A stretch of 64,000 nt of DNA, taken from contig UCFC01000040.1 of NCBI GenBank assembly GCA_900471515.1, positions 1-64,000 of the forward strand, written 5' to 3'. Each line of letters opens with the position of its first letter. The stretch's first letter is position 1. This document shows positions 1-8,934 of this stretch, piece by piece. The notes under the pieces were generated by a model that was given only the letters and a program-made list of their open reading frames with translations, had not been told where the DNA came from and searched no databases. Both the position numbers and the translations under genes were made by a program. This DNA is from Hyphomicrobiales bacterium (GTDB lineage Bacteria; Pseudomonadota; Alphaproteobacteria; Rhizobiales; Rhizobiaceae).

Positions 1-50
1 TTCTGCGTGGAAACCAACAAGCCTATCACCATGCGACTTGCAAAACTCAT

Positions 51-65
51 TTCATTTGATATGAA
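51..65. promoter_or_regulatory. Possible operator upstream of the acyl-CoA module
   Basis: A 5-base inverted repeat (TTCAT and ATGAA separated by 5 bases) lies about 20 bases before the MaoC start codon. The operon that follows encodes a MarR regulator, and MarR proteins usually bind short palindromes at their own promoters, so this is a candidate site. The arms are short and could occur by chance. Confidence 0.25.
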
Positions 66-85
66 TCGACTTCGAGGAGATAGCG

Positions 86-544
86 ATGACCACCCTTTAT
101 TACGAAGACTTGGAGATCCCGTCGAAATTCGTGAGCACGGGACGGACGGTGACCGATGCCGACGCGACCATGTTCTGCATGGTGTCCGGCGATTGGAATC
201 CGCTCCACTGCGACGATGAATATGCCAAAACGACCCGCTTCGGGCGCCGTGTCGTCGGCGGCATTTTCGGCATCACCCTGCTAACCGGCATGTTCACCCG
301 CTGGGGTGTCTTCGAGCTTTCCGCCGTCGCCATGCTGTCGATCGACCGCTGGGAGTTCAAGGCGCCGATCTTCATCGGCGATACTCTGCATGCCGAGATG
401 ACGCTGACCCACAAGCGCCTGACGAGCAAAGGCGATTTCGGGATCGTCGACCGGGACTTCTCGCTCGTCAATCAGGAGGGCGTCGTCGTGCAGCGGGGGA
501 CCTCGCCGATGATGATCGCGCTGCGCCCGGCCAAGGCCGCCTGA
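86..544 (+). CDS. MaoC-type (R)-specific enoyl-CoA hydratase
   Basis: A 152-residue single hot-dog-fold protein. It carries the R-hydratase signature SGDWNPLHCDDEYA at about residues 34-47, with the Asp and His that form the catalytic dyad in (R)-enoyl-CoA hydratases. The family adds water across the double bond of trans-2-enoyl-CoA thioesters. The start is supported by a GAGGAG ribosome site 6-7 bases upstream. It is the first gene of a rightward run that continues with an acyl-CoA ligase, a DUF35 protein and a thiolase-fold protein, so it probably hydrates an enoyl-CoA made from the acid activated by the ligase. No acyl-CoA dehydrogenase is in the window; one may lie upstream of base 1. The acyl substrate cannot be read from the sequence. 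Confidence 0.9.
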   Translation: MTTLYYEDLEIPSKFVSTGRTVTDADATMFCMVSGDWNPLHCDDEYAKTTRFGRRVVGGIFGITLLTGMFTRWGVFELSAVAMLSIDRWEFKAPIFIGDTLHAEMTLTHKRLTSKGDFGIVDRDFSLVNQEGVVVQRGTSPMMIALRPAKAA

Positions 545-584
545 ACTTTTTCGAGACATTTTCTGCATTTCAGGGAGGAATTCC

Positions 585-2222
585 ATGACGATTTCATTTG
601 CGGTGAGAGATCTTACCCTCGGTGATGCGCTCGATCAGGCCGCGGTCCTTTGGCCGGATCGCATCGGTTGGGTCTTCGACGACAAGCGGGTCAGCTTCCG
701 CGAGATGAAGGAACACTCTGAAAGCGTCGCCAAGGCCTTGCTCGCGCAGGGCATCCGTAAAGGCGATACCGTTGCGCTCTGGACGCCGAATCTCGCCGAA
801 TTCGCCTACTGCCAGTTTGCCTGCGCCAGGATTGGGGCGATCATCGTTGCGATCAACACACGCTTCAAGACTTTCGAGCTCGGCCACGTCCTGAAGCATT
901 CGGATGCCCGTATCCTGATCATGGTCGAGCGGTTTCTAAAGCACGACTTTGTCGGAACCCTTACCGAGCTGGCTCCCGATTGGACGGCGGACCCAACCGG
1001 GGCGTTCAAAAGCAGCGAGATTCCCAAGCTCGAGCGGCTGGTGTCCCTCGACCCATCCCCCTCCGCCGGCTTCATGTCCTTTTCTGACTTCGTCAATTCC
1101 GGCGCCGCGACACGCGCCGTGGATCTCGAACAACGACAGAACGACGTGCACTTTGGCGATCCGGTGATCCTTCAGTACACCTCGGGGACAACGGCGCTTC
1201 CGAAGGGCGCGCTGTGCAATCACCGCTATGCGCTGAACTTCGGTGTCGAATTCACGCTCCGCACAGGACTGAAACCAGGCGAAGCTTTTCTCAATACCCA
1301 GCCCTTCTACCACGTCGGCGGCTCCTGCGGGGCAATCCCGCTGCCGCTCACCCTCGGGGGCGCGGTCGTCAGCGCCGAATATTACGAGGTGGAGCGCATC
1401 CTCGCTCTTATCGAGCGCGAGCGCTGCGTCGCGCGCTCCGGCTATGGCGCCATGTACATCATGGAAATGAACCACGAGCGCTTCGGCGAATACGATCTTT
1501 CCTCGCTTCGGGGCGGATGGTGCGTCGGAACGCCGGCGCTGATGGAGCGCGTGCGCGACACGTTCGACATGCCCGACCTCGTGCAGATTTACGGAGCGAC
1601 TGAAGGCGGCGGCGCCGGCGGAGACTTCCGCCAGCCGTGGGATATCAGAGCCTCGACGTGCGGCACCGCCGTGGCGGGGAGCGAGCTCGCGATCTTCAAT
1701 CCGGAGACGAACGTGCGCCTTGACCCTGAAGAGATTGGTGAAATCCGCATCAACGGCTGGTGGAGAATGAATGGCTACCTGAAGCAGCCGGAGGAGACGG
1801 CGAAAACGATTGACGGGGAGGGCTGGGTTCATACCGGCGATCTCGGATCGCTCGATGCTGATGGAAATCTGCGCTTTGCCGGCCGCCTCAAGGACATGTT
1901 GAAGATCGGCGGCGAGAACGTCTCGGCTGAAGAGGTCGAAGCGGTCCTTCTCCAGAACCCGTCCATCAAGCAGGTCGCCGTGATCGGCGCGCCGGACGAC
2001 CGGCTGTCGGAAGTGGTGATGGCGATCGTCGAATTGAAGAGCGGGGCGGAACTCGACGAAGCCGAGGTCATCCGCTTCTGCACCGGCAAGATCGCGAACT
2101 TCCGCATCCCGCGTTACGTCCGGTTCACCCGCGAATGGCCTCTGACCGGCAGCGGCAAGATCCAGAAGCATCTGCTGCGCGAGACATTCCTGCAGGAATT
2201 CAAGCTGAAGAAGGCCGTCTGA
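585..2222 (+). CDS. Acyl-CoA synthetase (AMP-forming, FadD/class I adenylate-forming)
   Basis: 545 residues, the normal length for this family. The ATP/AMP motif YTSGTTALPKG is near residues 198-208, the adenylate motif YGATEGG near 337, HTGDLG and GRLKDMLKIGGENV in the hinge and C-terminal domain, and the catalytic-lysine motif GSGKIQK near the C-terminus. It ligates a carboxylic acid to CoA through an acyl-adenylate in the cytoplasm. A strong GGGAGG site precedes the ATG. It lies 40 bases after maoC and one base before the DUF35 gene, consistent with one operon. It is probably the entry step of the module; chain length or ring nature of the acid is unknown. Confidence 0.93.
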   Translation: MTISFAVRDLTLGDALDQAAVLWPDRIGWVFDDKRVSFREMKEHSESVAKALLAQGIRKGDTVALWTPNLAEFAYCQFACARIGAIIVAINTRFKTFELGHVLKHSDARILIMVERFLKHDFVGTLTELAPDWTADPTGAFKSSEIPKLERLVSLDPSPSAGFMSFSDFVNSGAATRAVDLEQRQNDVHFGDPVILQYTSGTTALPKGALCNHRYALNFGVEFTLRTGLKPGEAFLNTQPFYHVGGSCGAIPLPLTLGGAVVSAEYYEVERILALIERERCVARSGYGAMYIMEMNHERFGEYDLSSLRGGWCVGTPALMERVRDTFDMPDLVQIYGATEGGGAGGDFRQPWDIRASTCGTAVAGSELAIFNPETNVRLDPEEIGEIRINGWWRMNGYLKQPEETAKTIDGEGWVHTGDLGSLDADGNLRFAGRLKDMLKIGGENVSAEEVEAVLLQNPSIKQVAVIGAPDDRLSEVVMAIVELKSGAELDEAEVIRFCTGKIANFRIPRYVRFTREWPLTGSGKIQKHLLRETFLQEFKLKKAV

Positions 2223-2223
2223 G

Positions 2224-2628
2224 ATGGACCTCCACAATCAGCCGCGTTCGAGCGTCGATACCGAGGGCTACTGGCAGGCAGCGCGAGAAGGCCGCCTGCT
2301 CTTCCAGCGCTGCCGGTCCTGCGGAGAACCGGTGTTTCATCCGCGTCCGGCATGTCCCTATTGTCTCTCCGATGAGCTTGATTGGGAGCAGTCCGAGGGC
2401 CGGGGAGAAATCTACTCGTTCACGACACAACACATTCCGCTGCATCAGGCGGAACAGGCTTTCGAACCGCGTCACCTCGGGATCATCAATCTCGACGAAG
2501 GCTTCCACATGTTTGCGGAAATCAGGACCGGATCGCATGCCGATCTTCGCGTCGGCCAAAGAGTGACGGTGTGGTTCGATGACCGCGGTGATGGTGTCAC
2601 CCTTCCGAAATTCGAGGTGGCATCATGA
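2224..2628 (+). CDS. Zn-ribbon/OB-fold (DUF35) acyl-CoA-binding partner protein
   Basis: 134 residues with an N-terminal rubredoxin-like zinc ribbon (CRSC about 17 residues before CPYC, residues 30-50) followed by an OB-fold. DUF35 proteins form complexes with thiolase-fold enzymes and pass acyl-CoA substrates to them; in actinobacterial steroid side-chain degradation the DUF35 domain of ChsH2 is required by the aldolase Ltp2. The next gene overlaps by 4 bases (ATGA) and encodes a thiolase-fold protein, so a complex between the two is the natural reading. Function as an independent enzyme is unlikely. Confidence 0.88.
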   Translation: MDLHNQPRSSVDTEGYWQAAREGRLLFQRCRSCGEPVFHPRPACPYCLSDELDWEQSEGRGEIYSFTTQHIPLHQAEQAFEPRHLGIINLDEGFHMFAEIRTGSHADLRVGQRVTVWFDDRGDGVTLPKFEVAS

Positions 2629-3848
2629 GCGGGATGAGGGATCTGCGGGGACAGGTCGCAATCGTCGGGTTCGGGGATAGCTACTGCCGGAAAGACGAAC
2701 GCAAGACGGCCATGCGGCTCGCGGCGGAAGCCACCCGCAAAGCTATTGCCGATGCGGGACTGGAAAAGGACGACATCGACGGTCTGCTCTTCGGGCGCGC
2801 GCCGATGTCGGACATGCGCCAGCAATACAACAACATCTTCGCGGCCAATCTGAAGATCACACCGACCTATGCCTCGGAGATCACCATTCACGCCGCCGGC
2901 ATGAATTCGATGCTGAAGCATGCGGCCCTGGCGGTGAACAGTGGTGCTGCCCGTTTCGTGCTCTGCGTCGGCGCCGACGCGGCCGCCGGGATGACGGATG
3001 CGAGGACGGGCATCAGCAGCATCGATGCCGATCCGGAATTCGAACAGCCTTACGAACCCATCATCCCGGCGATCTATGCCCAGATTGCCTGCCGCCTGAT
3101 GCACGAATACGGCGTCACCGAAGAGGACCTTTCGTCCGTGGCCGTCCAGTGCCAGGACTGGGCAGTACATCATCCCTTCTCGGCCAAAGGCTACAAGGGC
3201 CGCATCACCATCGAGGATGTCATGGCATCGCCGATGATCGCCTCGCCGCTGCGCCTTTGGCATTGCGCCAGTTGGGGTCCGCCGGGAACCGCAGGAGCCT
3301 ATATCGTCACCACGGCCGAGATTGCCCGAACACTGACCGACAAGCCGATCTATCTGCTTGGGGCAGGGGAGTGTTCGACGCACGATTACCTCACCGACCG
3401 GATGTCGCTGCGATCAAGCCGGCTGCCGCTTGGAAATCTGCCGAACATCACCGAAACCGGATGTGGGATCGCTGCTCGGGCGGCCTACGACATGTCCGGG
3501 CTCGGTCCGAAGGATATGGACGTTCTGCAGACAGCGTCACAGTTTGCCCATGTCGAGCTGATGTGCCTCAGTCAACTTGGCTACGTGGCGATGGAAGAAG
3601 CGGGCGCCTTCGTGCGGTCAGGCGCGACTGGTCCAGGCGGAGAACGACCCACCAACACGAATGGCGGCTGGTTGTCCTTCGGTCAGCCCGGCGTCTCCTG
3701 CGTCATGGACAGCATGATGGAGGCGATCCGCCAGCTTCGCGGAGAAGCACTCGGCCTTCAGGTCAAGGCACCGACCACCGCTCTCGTCCACGCACTGGGT
3801 GGCATGATGGCGTGCCACAGCGTCTCCATTCTGTCGAGAGAGGCGTAA
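2625..3848 (+). CDS. Thiolase-fold protein, SCP-x/lipid-transfer type, lacking the thiolase Cys and His
   Basis: 407 residues with the overall pattern of the SCP-x/lipid-transfer thiolase group (VAIVGFG at the N-terminus, AAEATRKAIADAGL helix, NTNGGWLSFGQPG near the C-terminus). At the position of the thiolase nucleophile the sequence reads IHAAGM with no Cys, and the usual GHP motif reads GQP, so the catalytic His is replaced by Gln. This argues against a conventional Claisen thiolase. DUF35-partnered relatives such as Ltp2 are retro-aldolases that cleave 3-hydroxyacyl-CoA esters. Together with the MaoC hydratase, ligase and DUF35 neighbour, a retro-aldol role is a reasonable inference, not a demonstrated one. 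Confidence 0.82.
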   Translation: MSGMRDLRGQVAIVGFGDSYCRKDERKTAMRLAAEATRKAIADAGLEKDDIDGLLFGRAPMSDMRQQYNNIFAANLKITPTYASEITIHAAGMNSMLKHAALAVNSGAARFVLCVGADAAAGMTDARTGISSIDADPEFEQPYEPIIPAIYAQIACRLMHEYGVTEEDLSSVAVQCQDWAVHHPFSAKGYKGRITIEDVMASPMIASPLRLWHCASWGPPGTAGAYIVTTAEIARTLTDKPIYLLGAGECSTHDYLTDRMSLRSSRLPLGNLPNITETGCGIAARAAYDMSGLGPKDMDVLQTASQFAHVELMCLSQLGYVAMEEAGAFVRSGATGPGGERPTNTNGGWLSFGQPGVSCVMDSMMEAIRQLRGEALGLQVKAPTTALVHALGGMMACHSVSILSREA

Positions 3849-3851
3849 GCC

Positions 3852-4820
3852 ATGGCGCCTCTTGCTCTCTCCAAAATGGGAAGCTTCATGGCGGGCGGCC
3901 GCAAGGTCCGGATCGAAGGCGAGCCGGTCGAAACGATTTCGCTGTCCGCCGGCTTCAGGGACTACGCCTATGATCCCAATGGCGAGTTCTGGATCGAGCA
4001 GAGTTACGTTCAATTTTTCATTCCGCAGGAGAGGCAATTCCAACTCCCCGTCCTCCTCGTCCACGGCGGTGGGATGACGGGAGCCTGCTGGGAAACGACG
4101 CCAGATGGACGAATGGGTTGGCAGGAAAGCCTGCTGCGCCGGGGGGTGGCAACCTACACGATCGATACCGTGGAACGAGGCCGCGCCGGATTTTCCTCTC
4201 TGCCGGGGACCTGGCAAGGACACCCGCTGCAACGCAGTGCGCAGGAAGCCTGGAGCCTGTTTCGGATCGGCGCGGCCGGGGACTTTGCCTCCCGCACGCC
4301 TTTCGAAGGCGCGCAGTTTCCCGCCGGATTCTTCGACGAGTTGATGCGGCGAGGCGTTCCGAGATGGCTGACGAATACGGAAGCGCAGCTGACGGCGCTG
4401 GAAGAGGCCGTTCGCAGGATTGGCCCTTGCCTGCTCATCGGTCACAGCCAGGGCGGCGGCCAGGTCATGGCGGTCGCCGACCGCGTGCCCGATCTGGTGC
4501 AGGCCTGCGTCCTTCTGGAACCCCACGGCGCACCATTGCGGTTCGAACGGTCGGGCGGTCGTCCGCTCCTCCTTGTCATGGGTGATTTCCTCGGCCGAGA
4601 CGAGACCTGGAAGGGAATCGTCCGCCACACCGAGGAAAGCGTTTCCGCCTGGTGTCTGGGCGGGGGAACCGCCGAGATCCTCGACCTTCCGGCGAGGAAA
4701 ATAGGTGGCAATTCTCACATGTTGATGATGGATCGCAACAGCGAAACGATCCTCGATCTTGTCATGGACTGGCTGGGCCGTATTGATGCGTCCCATCTCA
4801 ACCAAGAGGGCCGCCCATGA
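3852..4820 (+). CDS. Alpha/beta hydrolase, putative esterase or thioesterase
   Basis: 322 residues. An oxyanion-hole motif VHGGGMTG lies near residue 65 and the nucleophile elbow GHSQGG near residue 197; a His near the C-terminus (GGNSHML) completes a plausible triad. No signal peptide is visible, so it is cytoplasmic. It starts 3 bases after the thiolase-fold gene and overlaps the marR gene by 4 bases, so it is translationally coupled within the acyl-CoA operon. It could hydrolyse an ester or lactone substrate, or a CoA thioester product. Later in-frame ATGs (residues 9 and 13) are possible alternative starts. Confidence 0.8.
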   Translation: MAPLALSKMGSFMAGGRKVRIEGEPVETISLSAGFRDYAYDPNGEFWIEQSYVQFFIPQERQFQLPVLLVHGGGMTGACWETTPDGRMGWQESLLRRGVATYTIDTVERGRAGFSSLPGTWQGHPLQRSAQEAWSLFRIGAAGDFASRTPFEGAQFPAGFFDELMRRGVPRWLTNTEAQLTALEEAVRRIGPCLLIGHSQGGGQVMAVADRVPDLVQACVLLEPHGAPLRFERSGGRPLLLVMGDFLGRDETWKGIVRHTEESVSAWCLGGGTAEILDLPARKIGGNSHMLMMDRNSETILDLVMDWLGRIDASHLNQEGRP

Positions 4821-5272
4821 TCGATTCACTTGCCGCCGCCGACCTGCACCTCAAGCGATACCTGCCATATCAACTGCTCGTCGTCACAACAGCGATTACC
4901 CAAAAGACATCAGGCATTTATGCCGACAAGCTTGGCATCACGATTGCCGAAGCGCGTGTGATCATGGTGGTCCATAGCTTCGGCCCTGTTGTCTCGACCT
5001 TCGAAGTCGCCGATCTCACCAAGATGGACAAGGCAAAGATCAGCCGCGCGATCAAGCAACTGACCGCTGTCGGCATTCTGCAGCGAGACGCGAACGCCGA
5101 TGACAAGCGATTGATCACGTTGGCCTTGACCCCGAAAGGCGAGGAGCTTCGCAAACGCCTCGTCGACATCATGCAGGACATCGAGAAGGACGTGTTCGCA
5201 AGCCTGAGCACCAACGAGAAGTCCGAGCTCGGAAGGCTTCTGCGCAAGATCATCGAACCCATTCCGGAATGA
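4817..5272 (+). CDS. MarR-family transcriptional regulator
   Basis: 151 residues with a winged helix-turn-helix: recognition-helix region KAKISRAIKQLTAVGI and wing RDANADDKRLITLALT at about residues 70-100. MarR proteins are dimeric repressors released by small aromatic or acyl ligands, often CoA thioesters when they sit in degradation operons. Its start overlaps the preceding hydrolase stop (ATGA), placing it inside the operon it probably controls. A candidate palindrome at 51-65 lies ahead of the first gene. Confidence 0.9.
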   Translation: MIDSLAAADLHLKRYLPYQLLVVTTAITQKTSGIYADKLGITIAEARVIMVVHSFGPVVSTFEVADLTKMDKAKISRAIKQLTAVGILQRDANADDKRLITLALTPKGEELRKRLVDIMQDIEKDVFASLSTNEKSELGRLLRKIIEPIPE

Positions 5273-5322
5273 GCAATGCGGCGGGGAGGGAGATCCCGAG
5301 GCCGCGTCAAGAGGAGGAACCT

Positions 5323-5688
5323 ATGCTCGAACATGCCGCTCTACCAATACCAGGGGAGGTCTTTGCCGACCCGTCTCAGATCCGCCAGAACCCTGGGGTG
5401 AAGGCACTGATCAGGCGCAGCCGATCGTTCGGCTTTGCGCTGTTTGCCGCGATGATGGCTATCTACGTCGGCTTCTTCCTGCTGGTTGCTTTCGCGCCTG
5501 GCCTCCTTGGTACTGCAAATGCACTCTTCGGCTCCGTCGGGTACCTGCTGGTCTTTGCGATGTTCGTCATCGCTTGGGCTCTGACTTGGTTCTACCTGAG
5601 ACGAACCAGCCGCGTACTCGAGCCAATGGCGGCAAACGCCCTCAATCAGGTTCGCGCGTCGCTCTCGAAGCCGGAAGGAGCACGCTGA
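5323..5688 (+). CDS. DUF485 inner-membrane protein (YjcH-like)
   Basis: About 121 residues with two hydrophobic segments (residues about 38-63 and 70-95) and the DUF485 layout of short polar N-terminus, TM hairpin and basic C-terminus. The ATG at 5323 was chosen over an in-frame ATG at 5269 because GAGGAGG stands directly ahead of it. DUF485 proteins are encoded with SSS acetate-type permeases, as in E. coli yjcH-actP. The stop overlaps the next start by one base (TGATG), so the pair is coupled. Confidence 0.87.
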   Translation: MLEHAALPIPGEVFADPSQIRQNPGVKALIRRSRSFGFALFAAMMAIYVGFFLLVAFAPGLLGTANALFGSVGYLLVFAMFVIAWALTWFYLRRTSRVLEPMAANALNQVRASLSKPEGAR

Positions 5689-7244
5689 TGTCGGAAACAC
5701 GGATCATCACACTGCTGGTCTTTGGCGCGCTCGTCATTGCCATGTTCGGGATTATCGGCTGGGCAGCAAGGCGCACCCGCACGGCATCGGATTTCTTCAC
5801 GGCAGGCCGAAGCATCTCGGGTTTCCAGAACGGTCTGGCGATCGCAGGCGACTTCATGTCGGCCGGCACGTTTCTCGGTACGACCGGGCTGATCTACCTC
5901 TACGGATTCGATGGCACGCTCATTCTGGTCGCGGCGATCTTCTCGTTCCTTCCGCTGTTGTTCTTGCTTGCAGAAAGATTGCGCAATGGCGGCGCGTTCA
6001 CGCTGGCTGAGGTTCTGTCACTACGCTTTCCTGATCCGACCGTGAGGGCCGTCACTGCTGGCACGTCATTGGTGGTCAGCCTGCTTTACCTCTTCGCTCA
6101 GTTGGTCGGCGCCGGCATTCTGCTTCAGGCGCTGTCAGGCTTGAGCTTTTCCACCGCAGTAATCATCACCGGCGGCCTGATGACCATCTATGTCGCCTTC
6201 GGAGGGATGCTCGGCGCCACCTGGGTGATGATCGTCAAAGCGATTATTCTGCTCTTCGTCGGCCTGATCATGTCGGCGGCGATCCTTAGCCATACCGGTT
6301 GGAGCTTTGCCGCCCTTGTCGCAGATGCCTCGGCGGTGCATCCGAAGGGCATCGCTTTTGCAGCGCCGGGCCTGCTCCTGCCATCAGACCATCCGGTGGA
6401 CATCTTGTCCTACGGTCTTGTCTATATGCTCGGAACAGCAGGATTGCCCCATGTCCTCATCCGCTTCTTCACGGTGAAGGACGGGACGGCGGCGCGACGC
6501 TCACTGGGCTGGGCGATGGCGGCGATGGGCATTTTCTTCCTCATGGTCGTCATCCTCGGACTTGGTGCCCGGCTGCTCCTGACTGGAGACGCCGCAACCC
6601 TCGCATCTGGTGTCGGCGGCAACCTCGTCGCCCCTGTGCTTGCCGGCGTGCTCGGTGGCGGACTGGAGACCCCATTCGGCGCTATCTGCATCGCGTTGAT
6701 CGCCGGTGTCTCCTTTCTCACCATCTTGGCGGTGGTCTCCGGGCTCCTGATCTCGGCTTCGGGCGCCGTGGCCCATGATATCTTTGCTGGTGTCGTCTGG
6801 CGTGGACGAGCTGATATTGAGAAACGCGAGCCTCAGATGGCGAGGCTTTCGGCCGTTGTTGTCGGCATCATCGCAACGGTCGCAAGCATGGTGATCGGAA
6901 CAGGGTTCAACGTCACGTTCCTGCTCGGTCTAGCGTTTCTTGTAGCAGCCAGCGCAAACCTGCCGGTCCTTTTGTGTGCGTTGTTTTGGCGGGACTTCAA
7001 CCGGACAGGAGCGATCGTGGGCCTGAGCGGCGGCGTGATCGCCTCACTCGGCCTCATCGTTGCGTCACCGATCGTCCTTGGCGCTCAGGCCTATCTCAGC
7101 CTGAAATACCCCGCCATCATCAGCATCCCTCTAGGCTTCTTCTTCTGCTGGCTTGGCACCTCGCTCAGCAAAGGCAAGTCGGACAATTTCGATGCCTTGC
7201 TGGTCCGCACGGAACTCGGAACGTTTGCCAAAGTCGAACTGTAA
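5688..7244 (+). CDS. Sodium:solute symporter (SSS family, ActP-like monocarboxylate permease)
   Basis: 518 residues with about 13 hydrophobic segments. The SSS pattern is clear: FFTAGRSISGFQNGLAIAGD around residues 35-54 and a G-rich core (FGGMLGATWVM). Pairing with DUF485 is typical of the acetate/short-chain carboxylate branch. The start at 5688 overlaps the DUF485 stop; the longer reading frame from 5574 would lie inside that gene. It probably imports the carboxylic acid that the ligase at 585 activates, with Na+ as the coupling ion. Confidence 0.92.
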   Translation: MSETRIITLLVFGALVIAMFGIIGWAARRTRTASDFFTAGRSISGFQNGLAIAGDFMSAGTFLGTTGLIYLYGFDGTLILVAAIFSFLPLLFLLAERLRNGGAFTLAEVLSLRFPDPTVRAVTAGTSLVVSLLYLFAQLVGAGILLQALSGLSFSTAVIITGGLMTIYVAFGGMLGATWVMIVKAIILLFVGLIMSAAILSHTGWSFAALVADASAVHPKGIAFAAPGLLLPSDHPVDILSYGLVYMLGTAGLPHVLIRFFTVKDGTAARRSLGWAMAAMGIFFLMVVILGLGARLLLTGDAATLASGVGGNLVAPVLAGVLGGGLETPFGAICIALIAGVSFLTILAVVSGLLISASGAVAHDIFAGVVWRGRADIEKREPQMARLSAVVVGIIATVASMVIGTGFNVTFLLGLAFLVAASANLPVLLCALFWRDFNRTGAIVGLSGGVIASLGLIVASPIVLGAQAYLSLKYPAIISIPLGFFFCWLGTSLSKGKSDNFDALLVRTELGTFAKVEL

Positions 7245-7686
7245 GATTGGCCGGCCAGCCTGGCTGGCCGTCCACTCGATTCGCCAGGACCCCTATAGAG
7301 AGAAATCCCGAAACCAAATTGGCGTCTGGGTCTATCCTCCGGTTGTCGATGACAGGACCGACGCCGATCGGGACAACCGATCTCAGGAAGCCGCTCTTTT
7401 GCATCCTCGTGACTGTCGAAGCGGTGTCAGCATACCCAGCACTTCGGCCACCGTTTTGCGTCTGCCGCCGTCCCAAAAGTCATCGCGACCGAATTTCACC
7501 AGGCGTGATCGGATCATTTCGGTTTGTCGCTTGCTCTTCGCGTTTAGGTAGTATCAACTGCCTGCGAAGCAGCCTGCTGAGCATTGGACGTACCGGATCA
7601 ACGCCGGTGACCTACCGCAAGGCAGATCTGCTGAAATGCATCGCGGAGCGCGGCCGATAGCCGGCAGTCGTCGGGAAAGAGAAGCC
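7245..7686. other. Intergenic, 442 bases, no gene seen
   Basis: A perfect inverted repeat with two 8-base GC-rich arms and one central base lies at 7253-7269, eight bases after the symporter stop. It may act as the 3' hairpin of the operon transcript, but no T-run follows. The short frames in the rest have no recognisable protein features. Confidence 0.5.
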
Positions 7687-8652
7687 ATGAAATCGCTGCG
7701 CCCGTTTTTGGCGGCCATCGCAATTCTGATCCATGGTGGCGGCGCCTGGGGCGCCACCCCATGCCCACCGTCTTCCGATGGGCTCGCGCTCTTTACGGCC
7801 CAGGTCGAAAACCAGCTCTCCACCACGCGCAATAGCCCAACAATCCGCGACCTGCTCGAACAAGAGAAGGCGACGCCCTATATCTACTACGGGAGCCCCG
7901 CCTATTCGCAGACGAGCACCGTTTGGATCGAAGTCGGGCAGCAAGGCGGCAATATCGAATATTGTACCGGCGTCCTCGTCGGCCTCCATTGGGTTCTATC
8001 AGCTGCGCACTGCCTCAATTCGCAGGCTCCCATCCAGATCGGCTTCGGGCCTGGAACGAACGGCAAGGGTCCGCCTGGGGCCCGTGTCAAAACCAGCGTG
8101 ATCGACTGGATCGTTCCGGATGATTTCGACGCAAACGGGCTACGCATGCAGCCCGGGCGTGATCTCGTTCTGCTGCAGATCGGCGATGTCGATATCTGCC
8201 CGGAATACAAGCGTCCTTCTCCGGTCCTGCGGATGGCGTCGCTTCTCAAGGCAAATTCGCCGTCACTTTGGGCCGTCGGCTACGGCCTGACGGAAAAGAA
8301 CGACTATGGCGAGAAGCGCATGACCGCGCTATCGCCCGTCAGCCTCGCGTGCACATCGTCGCTCGGCAAGAAATCGAACTGTCAGCCGTTCCGGGAATTC
8401 ATCGCCTCCGATACGGAGGGCAGCCTCAATCCGGCGGTCGGCGGCGATACCTGCGACGGCGATAGCGGCGGTCCCCTGTTCATGAAGACGAAGGACGGCA
8501 TGTCCGTTGCCGGAATCACCTCGCGGGGCCTCGATCGGTTTGGCAGGCCGGCTTCTTCATGCGGCTATGGCGGGGTCTACAGTTTCGCCGGCAGCAATAC
8601 CGCTCTCGAATGGCTTCGCACCTACGTGCCCGATCTACGCGTCACCAACTGA
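7687..8652 (+). CDS. Secreted trypsin-like serine protease (S1 family)
   Basis: 321 residues. The N-terminus MKSLRPFLAAIAILIHGGGA is a signal peptide with probable cleavage after WGA. The chymotrypsin-fold triad is visible: His108 in LSAAHC, Asp159 in GRDLVLLQ, Ser260 in GDSGGP. Asp254, six residues before the Ser, matches chymotrypsin Asp189 and predicts cleavage after Arg or Lys. Several Cys pairs suit an exported disulphide-bonded protein. The ATG at 7687 follows an AAAGAGAAG site; an upstream in-frame ATG would place charged residues ahead of the signal. It stands alone, and its substrate is unknown. Confidence 0.92.
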   Translation: MKSLRPFLAAIAILIHGGGAWGATPCPPSSDGLALFTAQVENQLSTTRNSPTIRDLLEQEKATPYIYYGSPAYSQTSTVWIEVGQQGGNIEYCTGVLVGLHWVLSAAHCLNSQAPIQIGFGPGTNGKGPPGARVKTSVIDWIVPDDFDANGLRMQPGRDLVLLQIGDVDICPEYKRPSPVLRMASLLKANSPSLWAVGYGLTEKNDYGEKRMTALSPVSLACTSSLGKKSNCQPFREFIASDTEGSLNPAVGGDTCDGDSGGPLFMKTKDGMSVAGITSRGLDRFGRPASSCGYGGVYSFAGSNTALEWLRTYVPDLRVTN

Positions 8653-8934
8653 GGGATTTGTGCCCGATCCAGATGCCGATGAGGCGCGTTTGCCAGGTCG
8701 GTGCGAGGTTTCGGGCTACAGTGGGCGACGCAGGTATCTCGGTCGGGCGGAGCGCGACCTTCCTCATACGTCAGCATTATCGTCACCACGGTGATTGAGG
8801 CGATTGCATCTGCAAGCTGTACCGAAGGAAAGTCTGGATAGGCGGGGCGGATACGCACGCTTTGATCGACAAGGTCCCGATCGACCGATAGCATACTGGC
8901 ATTTCAATAGCTCATTTCGCCAGGAAGATAGTTC

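Noticed and set aside
936..2237. 433-residue leftward frame opposite the acyl-CoA synthetase
   Set aside because: It mirrors codon bias of a clear ligase gene, has no motif of its own and no ribosome site.
7245..7686. Small coding genes in the gap
   Set aside because: Frames lack ribosome sites and show no protein-like composition.
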